NCBI RefSeq assembly: GCF_003369915.1
Contig: NC_046675.1
Span: 8,246,001 to 8,310,000, forward strand
Direction of reading: 5' to 3'
Length of the DNA: 64,000 bases
Source of the DNA: Drosophila miranda
Taxonomy: Eukaryota > Arthropoda > Insecta > Diptera > Drosophilidae
Below are positions 22,401 to 33,800 of this stretch, piece after piece. The position numbers were made by a program, and so were the translations under genes. Position 1 is the stretch's first letter, and every line of letters begins with the position of its first letter. The notes beneath the pieces are model-generated. The model saw only the letters and a list, made by a program, of their open reading frames with translations, was not told the DNA's origin and searched no databases.

Positions 22401-24253
22401 GTGCATTTGCATTTTATACACCGCATCGGGCATACCAAGTGCTGTCAATCAAAGGAGTTCACAACCCTCTCAATTGGGTGAGGAGGCAAATACTTAAACG
22501 CGAAATGTGCGCGATGTGTGGAGGAAAGGAAAGGAAAGTTCTACCTAGATAAGACAGAGTCTGACTGCCCTTTGTACCATATCTGCATGCAATTAATTAA
22601 CGGAATTTCCATAAAATCAATTTGTTAAGCTAATCCATAAGCGAGTATCGTACGATACTGCGACACTATCAGTGCTTGGCATTAGATTAAAGACGGGACA
22701 CCCAGAAAAAGACACTTTCTTGGCATTCAATTAGCCAGACAGCAAACAAACATTTCCATTGATTCCATATTCACACTTACTGAAACAATGAACGATAAGC
22801 GTACAATGTGCCAAATGAATTGAACTTTTGTGTCTTGCCGTTTGCCAGCCATTAGACCAGGCCCGACAATTGCCCGGCTTTGACGCACTGCAGCACCCGG
22901 CCACAGCCACTTGATGGGCAAAAGTATTTTCATTAATTCAAAACCACTGAGAGTGCACTCGAGCCCCTCCTCTAGGGGTGGACAGCCACAGCCAGGCCTC
23001 GAACGTCGGCAGAGGCAGAGGCATCGGTCTGGGCTGCGCCAAGGTGCCGCTCTGCCGCTGTGCCCGCTACGCTGCAGTGTTGCTTTGATTTTCCTGGCGA
23101 GCGGACTGCACTGCCACAGCCGCGGGTGCCGCAACAGCATCGAGTGTGTGTGTCGTCTGTTTGTTCGAGAAAATCAAGTGTAAGTTGAGCTCCAATCTTC
23201 CGTGGGGACGGGACTGTCGACTGTGCTGTCAAGTTGTGAGATTTCATAATAGTACTTGCTATTGCGGGTGTGATTTTTCCCCATTGGAAACTGGAAGAGA
23301 TCGGGGCTGCCCCTGTTGGGGACCTGCATACACTTGTTAAAACGCAAGGGCATTTGCAGCATACTGCCGCATTTTGTGTGGCTATAAATAGCATCAGTCG
23401 CACAGCACAAAGCAATGGGGAATGTCTTCCCGCTGTTTTCCGACATGCAACGGCCTTTCAGGCCTCCCCCCTCTGTTCTTTTGTTTTCCTTCAAACCGAC
23501 ACGACGACCCTCAACTTGAACCTTTTGCTGGCTGCCACCAAGTGGAGCCATAGCGAAGGGCTATGTTCCACAGCCCGACGAGAGGCACGTCACCAACTAA
23601 CATTATGCGGCATACCATTTCACATCATCTAATTGGATTGTAATTGCAGGGGAGGACGAAGGTGGAGGTATCCGAGCATTCGTTATAAGTATCGCTGCGG
23701 TTATTTGCGGCTAAACAGTAACCATCATTAGGCAACGGACAGGTGGTGTTGTGGGCGCACGTACTCGCTTCTGATATACAATTCGATTCGTTATAAGTAG
23801 CCTGAGTCTTATTACTTTCATTCGGTTGATTCGATTTGGATATAGGTTTTCGTTTATTTGTCTTTCTGAATTGTGTTGTTGTTGAAAGTCATATAGAAGC
23901 GCGATTTTATCGGAGGTCGTCTCAAAATTCTGTCACTGGTCCCACGTGTCGCACTGCCAAACGTCAAGTGAATGTGGATTTATTTATAGACTGGCTGGCT
24001 CTTTGCTTGCCCTCTTCGTTTACAGAGAAGAGAGCCAGCGTGACCTTGACCAGATTGTTTTAGAATAGCGTCCCGCCCCCCAAGCCCCAGGGCCCAACCA
24101 ACAACCCATTTTCATTGATAAACGTTTAGCATCCGTGTAGCCGAACCATTCCCGTTCATTGTAAGAACGCATTTGATTTAAAGTAAATTTTGCATTTAAA
24201 TTACAGCTTGTGCTGCCTTGCGACATGTTGGGCTCTGACTAATTGGCCCTCAG
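19458..24253 (+). other. Probable first intron of the SERAC1-type gene
   Basis: About 4.8 kb without a recognised coding exon on either strand. It contains T-rich tracts at 21177-21240 and a repeated 14-mer at 23678 and 23786. It could hold enhancers of the flanking genes. Confidence 0.4.
23678..23799 (+). repeat. Pair of identical 14-mers 108 bp apart
   Basis: ATTCGTTATAAGTA occurs at 23678-23691 and again at 23786-23799. The flanks are not similar, so this looks like a shared binding site or chance rather than a segment duplication. Confidence 0.45.
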
Positions 24254-24325
24254 CCCTCCACTGAAAGCTGAAATCTGAAAGCAGCCTCTGCCGCAGCATC
24301 GGGCATCGTCAGCAGCATTTTGGCA

Positions 24326-26765
24326 ATGTTTGCCAGAGGATCTGCCCCAGCCCCTGAATCGTACGGCAGCAACGAACATGCCACTGCAGTCGCAGTCGCA
24401 ATCACAGTCCCAGCGGAGATAGAAAAACTCAGAAACAGCAGAAACAGCAGAAACAGAAGCCCCAGCGATAAGGGAACAGACCACTCACCGCTGCAGGAAA
24501 TCGATGAACATTACGTCTGCGACATTGCCATGATGAGAATCGGCGGAGAGGAGGCGGCGGCGGCGGCAGCTGGGATGGGGATGGGCCTGTCGACCAGACT
24601 GTCAACTGTCGATGACTCACAATTGCCGAACGAGCCCGTTACGGAGAATGAAATCCACGCCACCAACAAAGAAAGTACAAATGATGAAGCGAACGAGCTG
24701 GTAATCGATCGGCAGGAGGAGGAGCAGGTGGTCAGCGAACTGGTGCGATCGAGTAGCGCCGGTGCCCTGATGGAGGGGTATGTTGCACACCAGAGATCAC
24801 ACGATCGATTGCTGTTAACCATAAACTAAAACCGTTCTTATATTCAATCAGGGACAGCAACAACGGCGGCAGCATGCGAGTGGTTTTTGGAATACTGGTG
24901 CGTCTGGTGCTGCCACTGGCGAATGGTGTGGCGCGAGGCCTCCAGGGGATTCGAGATGTTCGTGTGCTGCGAGTGCTGCAGAATCTGGCCTCCAGCAGGC
25001 AGGCACTGACACATCTGGTGGCCTTTGCCGCCAACACAATTTCAATGAACCTGTCCTCAGTGCAGGGTAAGTGTTTGCGTCACATTCAAGTCCCCTATAT
25101 CCCTCAACGAACCCTTGGTTCTTCCACAGTTTCGAATCGCCTGGGACCGCTGCTTAAGCTGCTCAAAAAGCGCAAGTCGCAGGATTGCCTGGAGAGTCTT
25201 CCCGACACCCTGAGTGCGCCCAGCTCACCCTCGACACCCTGTAGTCCGATGCAGGGTCCGCCAATTTTTGCGGTGCGCTCGGATGCACCCAGCTGTTGCA
25301 CCATAAACATACTGGCCGAGCCGCCACCCGGCGAGCCCATTCGAGCCGACATTGTGCTGGTCCATGGTCTGCACGGATCGCTGGTGAACACCTGGAAGCA
25401 GGGACTCTGGCAGAACGATCGCAAGCCGGTGGAGTTCGAGCGTCCGCCACGGACGCCAGTTCGGCCGCCGAAGCGACCTCGCCATTCCCGCAGCGCAGCC
25501 ATTCATCCAGCGCCCAGAGAGAAGAGGGCCAAATTTACCTCCCTGAACCGCTTGCCGGACACCGCCGATGATTTTCCAGTGCAACAGAGGGTGCAGCTGC
25601 AGCAGCCAGTGGAAACGCCCTCAGAAGAGTTCAATTTCAATGCTTCCGATAGCGACGACACCGAGGAGTGAGTAACACCCCATTGCATCTTACTTGTCTT
25701 CAATTAACAACGTGTGTTCTGCAGCTATGCCTACGTGTGCGGTGATCCCGAGGACATTCAGATCTGCGAGGGAATCGAGTACAGTTTTCCGACGTTCCGC
25801 CTGCGAATGCAGGACAACAGTCGCCTCCGACAGGGCGAACTAGAGTCCATGCTCAATGGAGGTGGCAATGAGAACAGCACCGAGGAATCCAGCCAGCGGC
25901 CGCTCTTCCCAGTTTCTTCCAGTGCTACAACGCGCAAGTCTAGCAGAAAGCAGAGCAAGCCCTCGCCCAACGATCCAAACTACTCCACATGCTGGCCCGG
26001 CGACTGGCTGCCTCTGGACTGTCCTGGAGTTCGGGTCATAGCCATCAACTACACCACCGACCCGTACCTGTGGCGTCCGCTGTGGAAGAGAAAGGAGCCG
26101 CGCTCCAACTTGTTCCAGCGCTCCCGCGAAATGGCCGAGCTACTCATCCAGCATCGCGTTGGACACGGACATCCCATCATCTACGTGGGCCACTCGAAGG
26201 GCGGTCTGTTCATCAAGCAGCTAATTGTGGATGCCTGGGAGAGTGGGCGTCCCGCCATGACCCCACTCTGGCGCTCAGCCCGCGGCTGCTTCTTCTACTC
26301 GGTGCCGCATCGTGGCTCCCATTTGGCCAGCATCAAGGCGCCCCTGTTATCGCGTTCCGTGGAGCTCCTAGAGATTGAGAAAAGTAAGGAGCCCAGAAGC
26401 AACTGAGTGTAGAGTGGAATAATGAGTATATTTTCCAACAGATAACAAGTATCTCTTGGACCTGCATCGGCGGTTTGCTGGGCTGTATCATATGGGTCAT
26501 CTGAAGATCGAGGTGTTTAGTTTTGTGGAGACGGCCCTGACGCTCATGTCAGTGCTATATCTACGCATTGTGGGCGTGGATTCGGCAGGTGAGTCCTTAT
26601 CTATTCACTTCACAGTAGATAGCATATTAATATCCATATTCAACAGATCCTGGGTTCGGTGATGTGTGCGGCATACGCCTGGATCACCGGGAGATATGCA
26701 AACCACGTGGACGTGATTGTATATTGTACAAAGAACTGGTGAAAATGATTGAAAAGGTGTGCTGA
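24326..26765 (+). CDS. SERAC1-type serine hydrolase (alpha/beta-hydrolase), 6 coding exons
   Basis: Coding exons 24326-24777, 24852-25066, 25130-25667, 25725-26383, 26442-26588 and 26647-26765 give 709 residues. The alpha/beta-hydrolase part has VLVHGLHGS at about residues 298-306, STCWPGDWLPLDCP near 490, the nucleophile elbow GHSKGG at about 557-562 (Ser 559), FFYSVPHRGSHLA, and near the end DHREICKP with the likely catalytic His. The order and spacing of the last five blocks follow human SERAC1, which acts in phosphatidylglycerol remodelling and cholesterol handling at mitochondria-ER contacts. Between the HG motif and TCWP, about 175 residues of Pro/Arg/Ser-rich sequence are inserted that the human protein lacks. 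The 150-residue N-terminal exon is polar and Ala/Glu-rich. An in-frame stop just upstream supports the start at 24326. Confidence 0.9.
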
Positions 26766-27753
26766 GGTGCTCAATCCCTTGAGAAGCATACATAAATTAT
26801 TGTACGAGGACCTGATATTGCTGTAATCGATATGTGAATAAGATGGCCAACTGTGAGGATGCCACGATAATTACGCGTACCTAAATGTGATGCGTGTTAG
26901 AACGTCGTTTTGTTTATAATAGTGCATAGCATATTGAATATTTTCGCTAATTTTTTTACATAATTCGCTTTATCCGTAGCTCAAGTTAGTTATACACGTT
27001 TTGTTGTTTCTAGTTTAGGTCCCATACAATGTCCTATCCGAACAGGGTAGAGAGCTTAAGCATCAATGATAATTTTCTTTGCAATTTCTTGTGATCGATT
27101 GTGATCCATCTTGTGGCACTTCGTTGTGATTTTACCACAATCCCCGGTAAATACATTATTGATATTGTACCATCTATATATGTATATATACATTTAGTTA
27201 TCGCTAGATCTATGAATGTCTATATCTAAAAGCAAAATCCTACACCGCTGTAAAACGTTACCAACGACTACAACAAATGAATGTACTATACATATGTATA
27301 TGTGAATTTCCAGATTACTAAACCAATCGATGTTTTATACCTATTTGATAAGACTGTGAATTCTAATAAAAATCCATCAACGAAGATCATATTTGATAAA
27401 ACAAAGAAAAGATGGTATTTAAAGAGGGGAGGGACTGGAAGCCTATCCAAATTGCCTATCAGATATATCCAGATAGTAATCTCAGATGTCAACGAACCTC
27501 CAGCACTAGAGTATCTTTCGCATACTATCTTTATCTTACAGATTGCTTCTCACATTTGATACATGCAGACGTACATTTTACACGTATTCTACACACTGCT
27601 ACAGCCTCCAAAAATATGCTACACGATTCACATGTATATGTCGCGTAGAATTACACGGACATTGTCAGCCTTCACGATAGACATTTTTTTTTGTCATGGA
27701 ATAAATTTATAATTAATGCCATATAAATAAAACACCATTTTGTATGTTTTCCA
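26766..27753 (+). other. 3' UTR of the SERAC1-type gene
   Basis: AT-rich sequence after the stop at 26763-26765. Two canonical AATAAA signals stand close together at 27700-27705 and 27726-27731, so the transcript probably ends near 27.75 kb. That is exactly where a minus-strand reading frame ends (27754), so the two transcripts would meet tail to tail. Confidence 0.55.
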
Positions 27754-27998
27754 TCATAACTTAGTTTTTAGTATATTTTTCCAATAGTTAAGGTTGCTTT
27801 CATTTCTTGTGTTCTGCTTCGCCATCAAATCTTCTGTATTCTCTAAACAAACATCGAGAGCTTCGTTACACTTTTCGTTTAGACTCTTTAGCCTGGCCAA
27901 TAGCCAATTGCCTTCTGCTCTGGCTAGTTGGTTGGTAATTGCCAATTTCTGTTTTTGCATCGAAAACTTTAACACGAACCGTTGGCAGCTTAGGTGTG
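27754..27998 (-). CDS. Possible last coding exon of an unrecognised small gene
   Basis: A minus-strand frame is open from a plausible acceptor (ATTATTTGTAG, exon from 27998) to a TGA ending at 27754. From the Met at 27963 it reads 69 residues and contains AEGNWLLARLKSLNEKC, a heptad-like, Glu/Lys/Leu/Asn-rich stretch that looks like a coiled coil. The local base composition is less AT-rich than the neighbourhood and the residues are well mixed, which argues against chance. No upstream exon, signal peptide or known family was found. It may be a short gene, a decayed copy, or coincidence inside the Ig receptor's 3' UTR. Confidence 0.35.
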
Positions 27999-29801
27999 CT
28001 ACAAATAATTAATTTTGCTTGCATATACAATGCATATAAATTGCATAAAAAATACATTAGTTTTTTGTTTTTGTTTTTTGTTTCGTTTCGCTCCGTTCCG
28101 TTTTGTTTCAGTTATGTTCTTTTTATGGATAGTTCGTTCAAAAAAAAGGAAACCAAGCCTAAATACTTTTACAAAATTTAGTTACTTGCCACTCTACTAA
28201 TGAGGTATACAAAATGCGGGCTTAAATGCAAACTAAAATTACAAAAATAATATAATATAAACGATATATGTATAGTATAGTATAGTATACTATCGTAGAC
28301 TTAGTAGAGAGTGTGTGCTAGGAGCAGCAGCTTTGCCAAAGATTCATTCGAACATATGTAATCATGGTTTCGCCTTACAATTTTAGTGGACTTTTAGTTA
28401 TTGGTTTTGGTTTGGTTTGGTTTCCGTGGGCCAAAAACCGTTGCAAAATTCGCAATACGCACTTCTCTGTCATCCTAATCATTAATTTTATTTCCATTAT
28501 CTGTTTATTGTTTTTGCGCTTAAATAATTTAAACATTTATCACATCCACTTACACGGCGATCACAATCGCAGCTATTTTACTTAATTTCTCTCGATCTTC
28601 CTTCTCCTTCACCATCTCCTTTTCCTTCCTATCATTTCGTTTCCAAACACATAATTCATACATATCGATTCTCTTATGCCTAATTATATATTTTTTAGTA
28701 CATACACTTTTCTCATGTTGCCTTTTTGTTGCATATAATATAGTATTAGTTAATTTTTTTGTCGTATGCTTAATTTTTTGTAACGTTTAAAATGTTCTCT
28801 TCTTCGTATTTTGTTTTTTTTTAGGAATTTTGAGTTTTTCTTTTGCGGAATATTCTTTTCGTTTCATCTTTTTGTTTTGGTTTAAATGCCTTTGTTTTTG
28901 GAACACTGAAAATACACCATATAAACGGTTGTTAAACTTATTCGGCTATACATCTATAACATCGATCATTGAGTTGGAAATGCAGAGTCTGTGTGGCTTT
29001 ATTCAGTATGAACACAAATAAGATTCTTGTTTATCTTGTTGTTGTTGTTGCTATTATTGTTGGTTAAATGGTAAATGGTCTATGCCACCCAACTGGGTGT
29101 TGTTGCAGGGTCATGGCTGTTTTTTTGTATGGAAAGGTACTATTGTTTATAGTTGCTGGTTGGTTTCTTGCCTCAGGGATCCTCTAGGGTTTTGCTTTAG
29201 CTATTTATTTATGTATGTATGTATTTTTTTTTTGTTGGTATTGCACTTAGACTCTAAATACGTATACAGTTTACAGTTACAGTTTTCAAACACACACACA
29301 TTTTCTTCAATCATATAGCGCATATGTATGTATGTGTATATATATTTTCATATTTTCATTATTTAAAGTTTCTCTCTAATTGGTGTTCACGAATTTTGTT
29401 GTTCTCTGTGTGTTTGTTGTCTGTCTGTGTGTGTTGCATACGTCTGTGGAATGTTTAGATATTTTCTGTATTTATATATTTATGTGTTTGTGTCTCATTT
29501 TTCACACTGAACAACATTCACAAAATACACTGTCATAGTTTTATCCTGGCTGTTTGCGTGGCTACTACTTTTAACTTGTTCTCTTTTCTCTATGCTTATC
29601 AAAAATAATATCATGGTATGTGAGTTAGGAGTAGGGGGTATGAATTGTGGGTGTGTGTGTTGCTGTATGTTTTGGCGTTGTTGGTTTTTTTTTTTTGTAC
29701 AAACGAGGTACGGTTGCTGAATCGAATATACAATACAGTAAGGATGCTATGGATTCTGTGGCCTGATTCTATATATGGTATACTTTATGTACTTATATAA
29801 T

Positions 29802-29832
<31 letters not shown>

Positions 29833-30562
29833 ATGTTGTGTTTATAGCTATAGAGAGCACAGAGAAATAAGAATGCAAAAATGAATATAATCAGGTACAT
29901 TTGATATATCGGTTGTATACAAAAAAAACAAAAACAAAAAGTTCAGCAGTAAAAATATGCGGAAATTAAATATTTAGTTGTATGTGTCATGTGTGCATGT
30001 ATCAAATAAGAATACAAATACTCGTACAAATATGGTTTACATTACGTTTTAAATCGGTGAATCGATGTGAACACTTGTGACTATTGTGGTTTTGTGTGTG
30101 GGTGTGGCTGTGACTGTGGTTGGGAGTGTGTGGGTGTGGGCTATTGCAATGTGTGTGGTTTCTGTTTGGCTTGTTGTATAAATATATGTGTATCTGTAGT
30201 TGTGTGTGTGGCTGTAATTGAATCTTTGCGGCAGTCCGGGTTACCAGTAGATTGCTAAATGTAGTACGTAATTACTAGTGACAAATAATTGTCATGCATT
30301 AACATGTCTATGCATGTTTTCGTATCGGTATCGGTATGCAACAATAAATTATGGTTTTTTCTATTGTATTTTATGCATGTTTGAAGACGTTACATATAGT
30401 CAAAATTAGCCTCAATTAACGAACAAAAAAAAAAAAAACAAACAAAAACTAAAACAAATACAAAATATAGTAAAAAATATATATAGTAAAATATCGCGAG
30501 ACCCAAAAGCCTATAGCTTAAAACTTAGCGTATATATGTATGTATGTATAGATGTATGTGCA

Positions 30563-30598
<36 letters not shown>
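30563..30598. repeat. (TG)n microsatellite
   Basis: An alternating TG run of about 36 bases, preceded by GTATG repeats. Confidence 0.9.
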
Positions 30599-30600
<2 letters not shown>

Positions 30601-30694
30601 AATATCATCCTTATCGAATCATTTCTCCCATAGTTCCAGTTTTTCAATTATTAAATATCCTACATTTATAAAATGTATGCTCTATAAATGCTTA

Positions 30695-30726
30695 TCATCC
30701 TCATCCTCATCCTCATCCTCATCCTT
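30695..30726. repeat. (CATCCT)n microsatellite
   Basis: About five units of CATCCT, inside the presumed 3' UTR of the Ig-superfamily gene. Confidence 0.85.
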
Positions 30727-30859
30727 AATTGTCTTTTGGAATGTTTCGAGCTGTGAATGTGGTGGTTTCCTTACTCCTCTCTCTCTCTCTCTCTTTGTAG
30801 CTTCATAAAAATACTTTTGCTTGGCTTGGCGGCGGGTCTGCTGCCCTGTGGCTGTGGCC

Positions 30860-33800
30860 TCACCCATTGGGATCCACCTGGGCCCGGCGATGGACCACTG
30901 TCGCCGCTGGCCAGGGCTGCTTACTCATGGCCACCTGGCCACTGGCTGTGGCAGTGGCAGTGGTTGTGTTGTCAACGGATGCCACAGACGATGCCTGTGG
31001 TCCGTTGGCAGGAACTATGGATGCATTGTGGCTGAACGAGATCGGATTGCCATTGCCTCGCTGGCGATCCTTTGGCTGGCCGGCAGCCGGCCTCTTCTTC
31101 TGACTGTTGTTGCTGCTGCTGCCGTTGTTGTTGTTGCTGCCGCTTTTGCTGCTGCTGTTGTTGTATTTGGTGGATGCATTGGCGGCGGCTGACCTTGCTT
31201 GCTTGGTCATGTCGGCGGGTAACTTGAAACCATTCGTGAGACAGACGGCAGCATACTCGTGCTCCGAGGTGGGTGTCAGGGTGGCGGCCGCCTCCTCCTC
31301 GGCCAGCAGACAGATGCCATCGTTGGAATTCGAATGCCGCACAAAGTTCGTGTGGAATTGCTTCTTGCTGCTGCCGTTGCTGCTGCTGCTGGCACTGCTG
31401 CTGCTGAGGCTGCCGCTCCGTCGTGCACTGGCACTACCACTGCCCCCACCGGCCCCACCCAGCCCGGTTACGGTGGCCACCAGGGGCAGAGAGTTGGGCG
31501 GCACAGCCACTTCCAAGCAGCCGCCGCCATCGCCGTTGGACGAGGAACATTGTTTGGGCCCGCCCGCCCCCAGAGCCACGGCATTGGGCGGCGTGTGGCG
31601 GTAGGGAATGTAGAAGGCCTTGGCCTCCTGCAGCATGGCATCCTGCACCGTCTTGCGCTCCGGCGATCCCCCTCCGCACAGCGGCAGCTGCGACAGATTA
31701 TGCACCCCGGCAATGCTCAGCTCCGAGTGTCCCTCGTGGGGCGGTAGTCGGGCGACGATCTGGACACTGCCATGGCCATTGGGCAGGTGGACGGCGGCAG
31801 CGTGTGCCGAGCTGGTCTGGTACTCCAGCGTGTGCTCCGGCAGCAGCTCGATGTGGTACCGCGAGCGGGGAATGAGCGTCTGCATCTCGTGGCAGTCCTG
31901 CTGCAGGGTGCCGCCACTGAGGCCGCCCGCACTGTCGCCGGGCATCCCAGAGGCGCTGCTCAGGTTCCCGAAATTAATGTCCGTGGGCGTGCTGAGGTGC
32001 GTGGGTCCCTGAACGCGGGCCTTGAACCGCCGCTGTTGCAGGATGATGAACAGCGCAAAGATAATGACGCAGGCGATGGACAGCAGCGAACCGATGGCAA
32101 TGCCGCTGTACACCTCCGAGCGGGACGAGGCTCGGTCCTCCTCCAGCAGATTGTGGCTATTGCTGGCCATGTCGAAGTACATGGGTGCCCCCACGCCGGT
32201 CTCGCCCACCACGCGGACAGCCACATGGATTTTATCCGACACCGAGACATTGGGAAACTGCAAAGCAACAAAGAAAAGGGGAGGTCAAGGAAACCCGCAA
32301 GAAAATCCCCGTATACGCACCTTGTACGAGCAGACGCTGCACTCGAGCACATTTGCCTCGTGCATGACACTGTCCAGGGTCCAGATAATGTTGTAGTGGT
32401 GCACCCGTCCATTGGGGTTCACTGGGGGCTCCCAGATCAGCTTCAGGCCGTTCTGCTTGATCAGCTTTGAGTTGCTGATGGTGCCAGGGGCTGTTCGACA
32501 GAGATACAAATGATATATACAGCATATAGATACAAATTTATTCTCTTACGATCCGGCAGGGTGCGAACGTCTATTTCGCCATAGAAGATGCGCGTCTTGC
32601 AGTTGTAGAAATGGAAATTGTACCGCTCGTTGGCACTGAGGCCGCTGACCAGCAGCACAGAGTTGAAAATAGTGCGCTCCTGGCACTTGGACTCCTGATT
32701 GGTATTTTGCATGGGCTTCACCAAATGGCACTCGTACACGCACGTCTCGTTGAGGCTGTCCAGAAACTTGAAGGCCAGCGCCCGCGACTCCATGGTGGTC
32801 AGGCGAAACGGCATATTCGACTGCTCCGAGGTTCCATTCTCGATCTGCGGGAGGAAAGGGATTCAGGCAAGACTTTAATAGGGTGCCCAGAAGCAAGGGT
32901 AATCCTCTCTACAGATGCTAGCGTGTTGCCTGCCACAGTACAGTCTACTCACAATCTTCCACTGGACATAGCGAAAGTCCTGGCCGAGGAACTCGTTCTC
33001 GCTGGTGATGATCAGCACCCGCATCTTGATCCGCATGAAGCGCTGCAGCAGCATGCCCGTCACACTGGCATCCACCACCATACTGAATATGTCCTCCTCC
33101 ATTTCCAGCGTTAGATCGTCCACCTCGTTGTCGAGCACCTCGTGCTCTGCATTCCGGAGAACAGTGGCAGCGGCCGTCTGATTGAGGGGCTGTATGATGG
33201 TCAAATGGCGGCGCACTTCGTCCACCTTCTCCTCGACGGGCGACAGGGTGCCATGGAGGGGTCCGTTCAGCAGCTGGCTAGGATGCGGATGCGTGTGATT
33301 GATGGAGAACTGCAGAATGAAGTACTTCTTGTTGTCCAGCTCGGCCTGCGACCACTTCACATAGGTATCATTGCCCAGGCCAATGGGACGCAGCATTACT
33401 TTGGGCAAAAATAACAAGAATTAGGGGATTTACGAGGCACCAGTCCAGGGATATACTTACATCCCTGGGTGCAGCAGGTGACTGGCATACTGCGCAGCGA
33501 GCTGACAATCATTTGCTGTGGCACTGCCGTGCCGGAGCGCACCTCGGAGGTGGGATACAGGAATCGTGTGATGAGGGCAAAGGGCCGATAAACCGGCAGA
33601 TTGGTGGAGATAACCACAAACGAGGTGTGATTCAGTTTCATGGGGGCAAAGGAGGTCCAACTGTGCGGATTGCTGCGCACAATGTACACGACGAACATGG
33701 ACTCCAGGGTGCTGCTGTCGAAGGTGATGTTGATGGTGTGGAAGCTGTGCGGATAGCAGCGAATGTTCTGCAACGGATTGCCCTGCTCCAGCTGCCGCTT

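Larger units (their letters stand above)
28003..30859 (-). other. Probable long 3' UTR of the Ig-superfamily receptor gene
   Basis: The stop of the receptor lies at 30860-30862 and no coding frame is seen for the next 2.8 kb. The plus strand is T-rich, so the transcript would be A-rich. Several minus-strand AATAAA signals (plus TTTATT) occur, for example near 28488 and 28504. Long AT-rich 3' UTRs are common in neural genes. The stretch also holds TG, TATG and CATCCT microsatellites. Confidence 0.45.

Noticed and set aside
31107-31604. Long plus-strand open frame rich in Leu
   Set aside because: It is the antisense shadow of the Ser/Gly/Asn-rich cytoplasmic tail of the Ig receptor exon.
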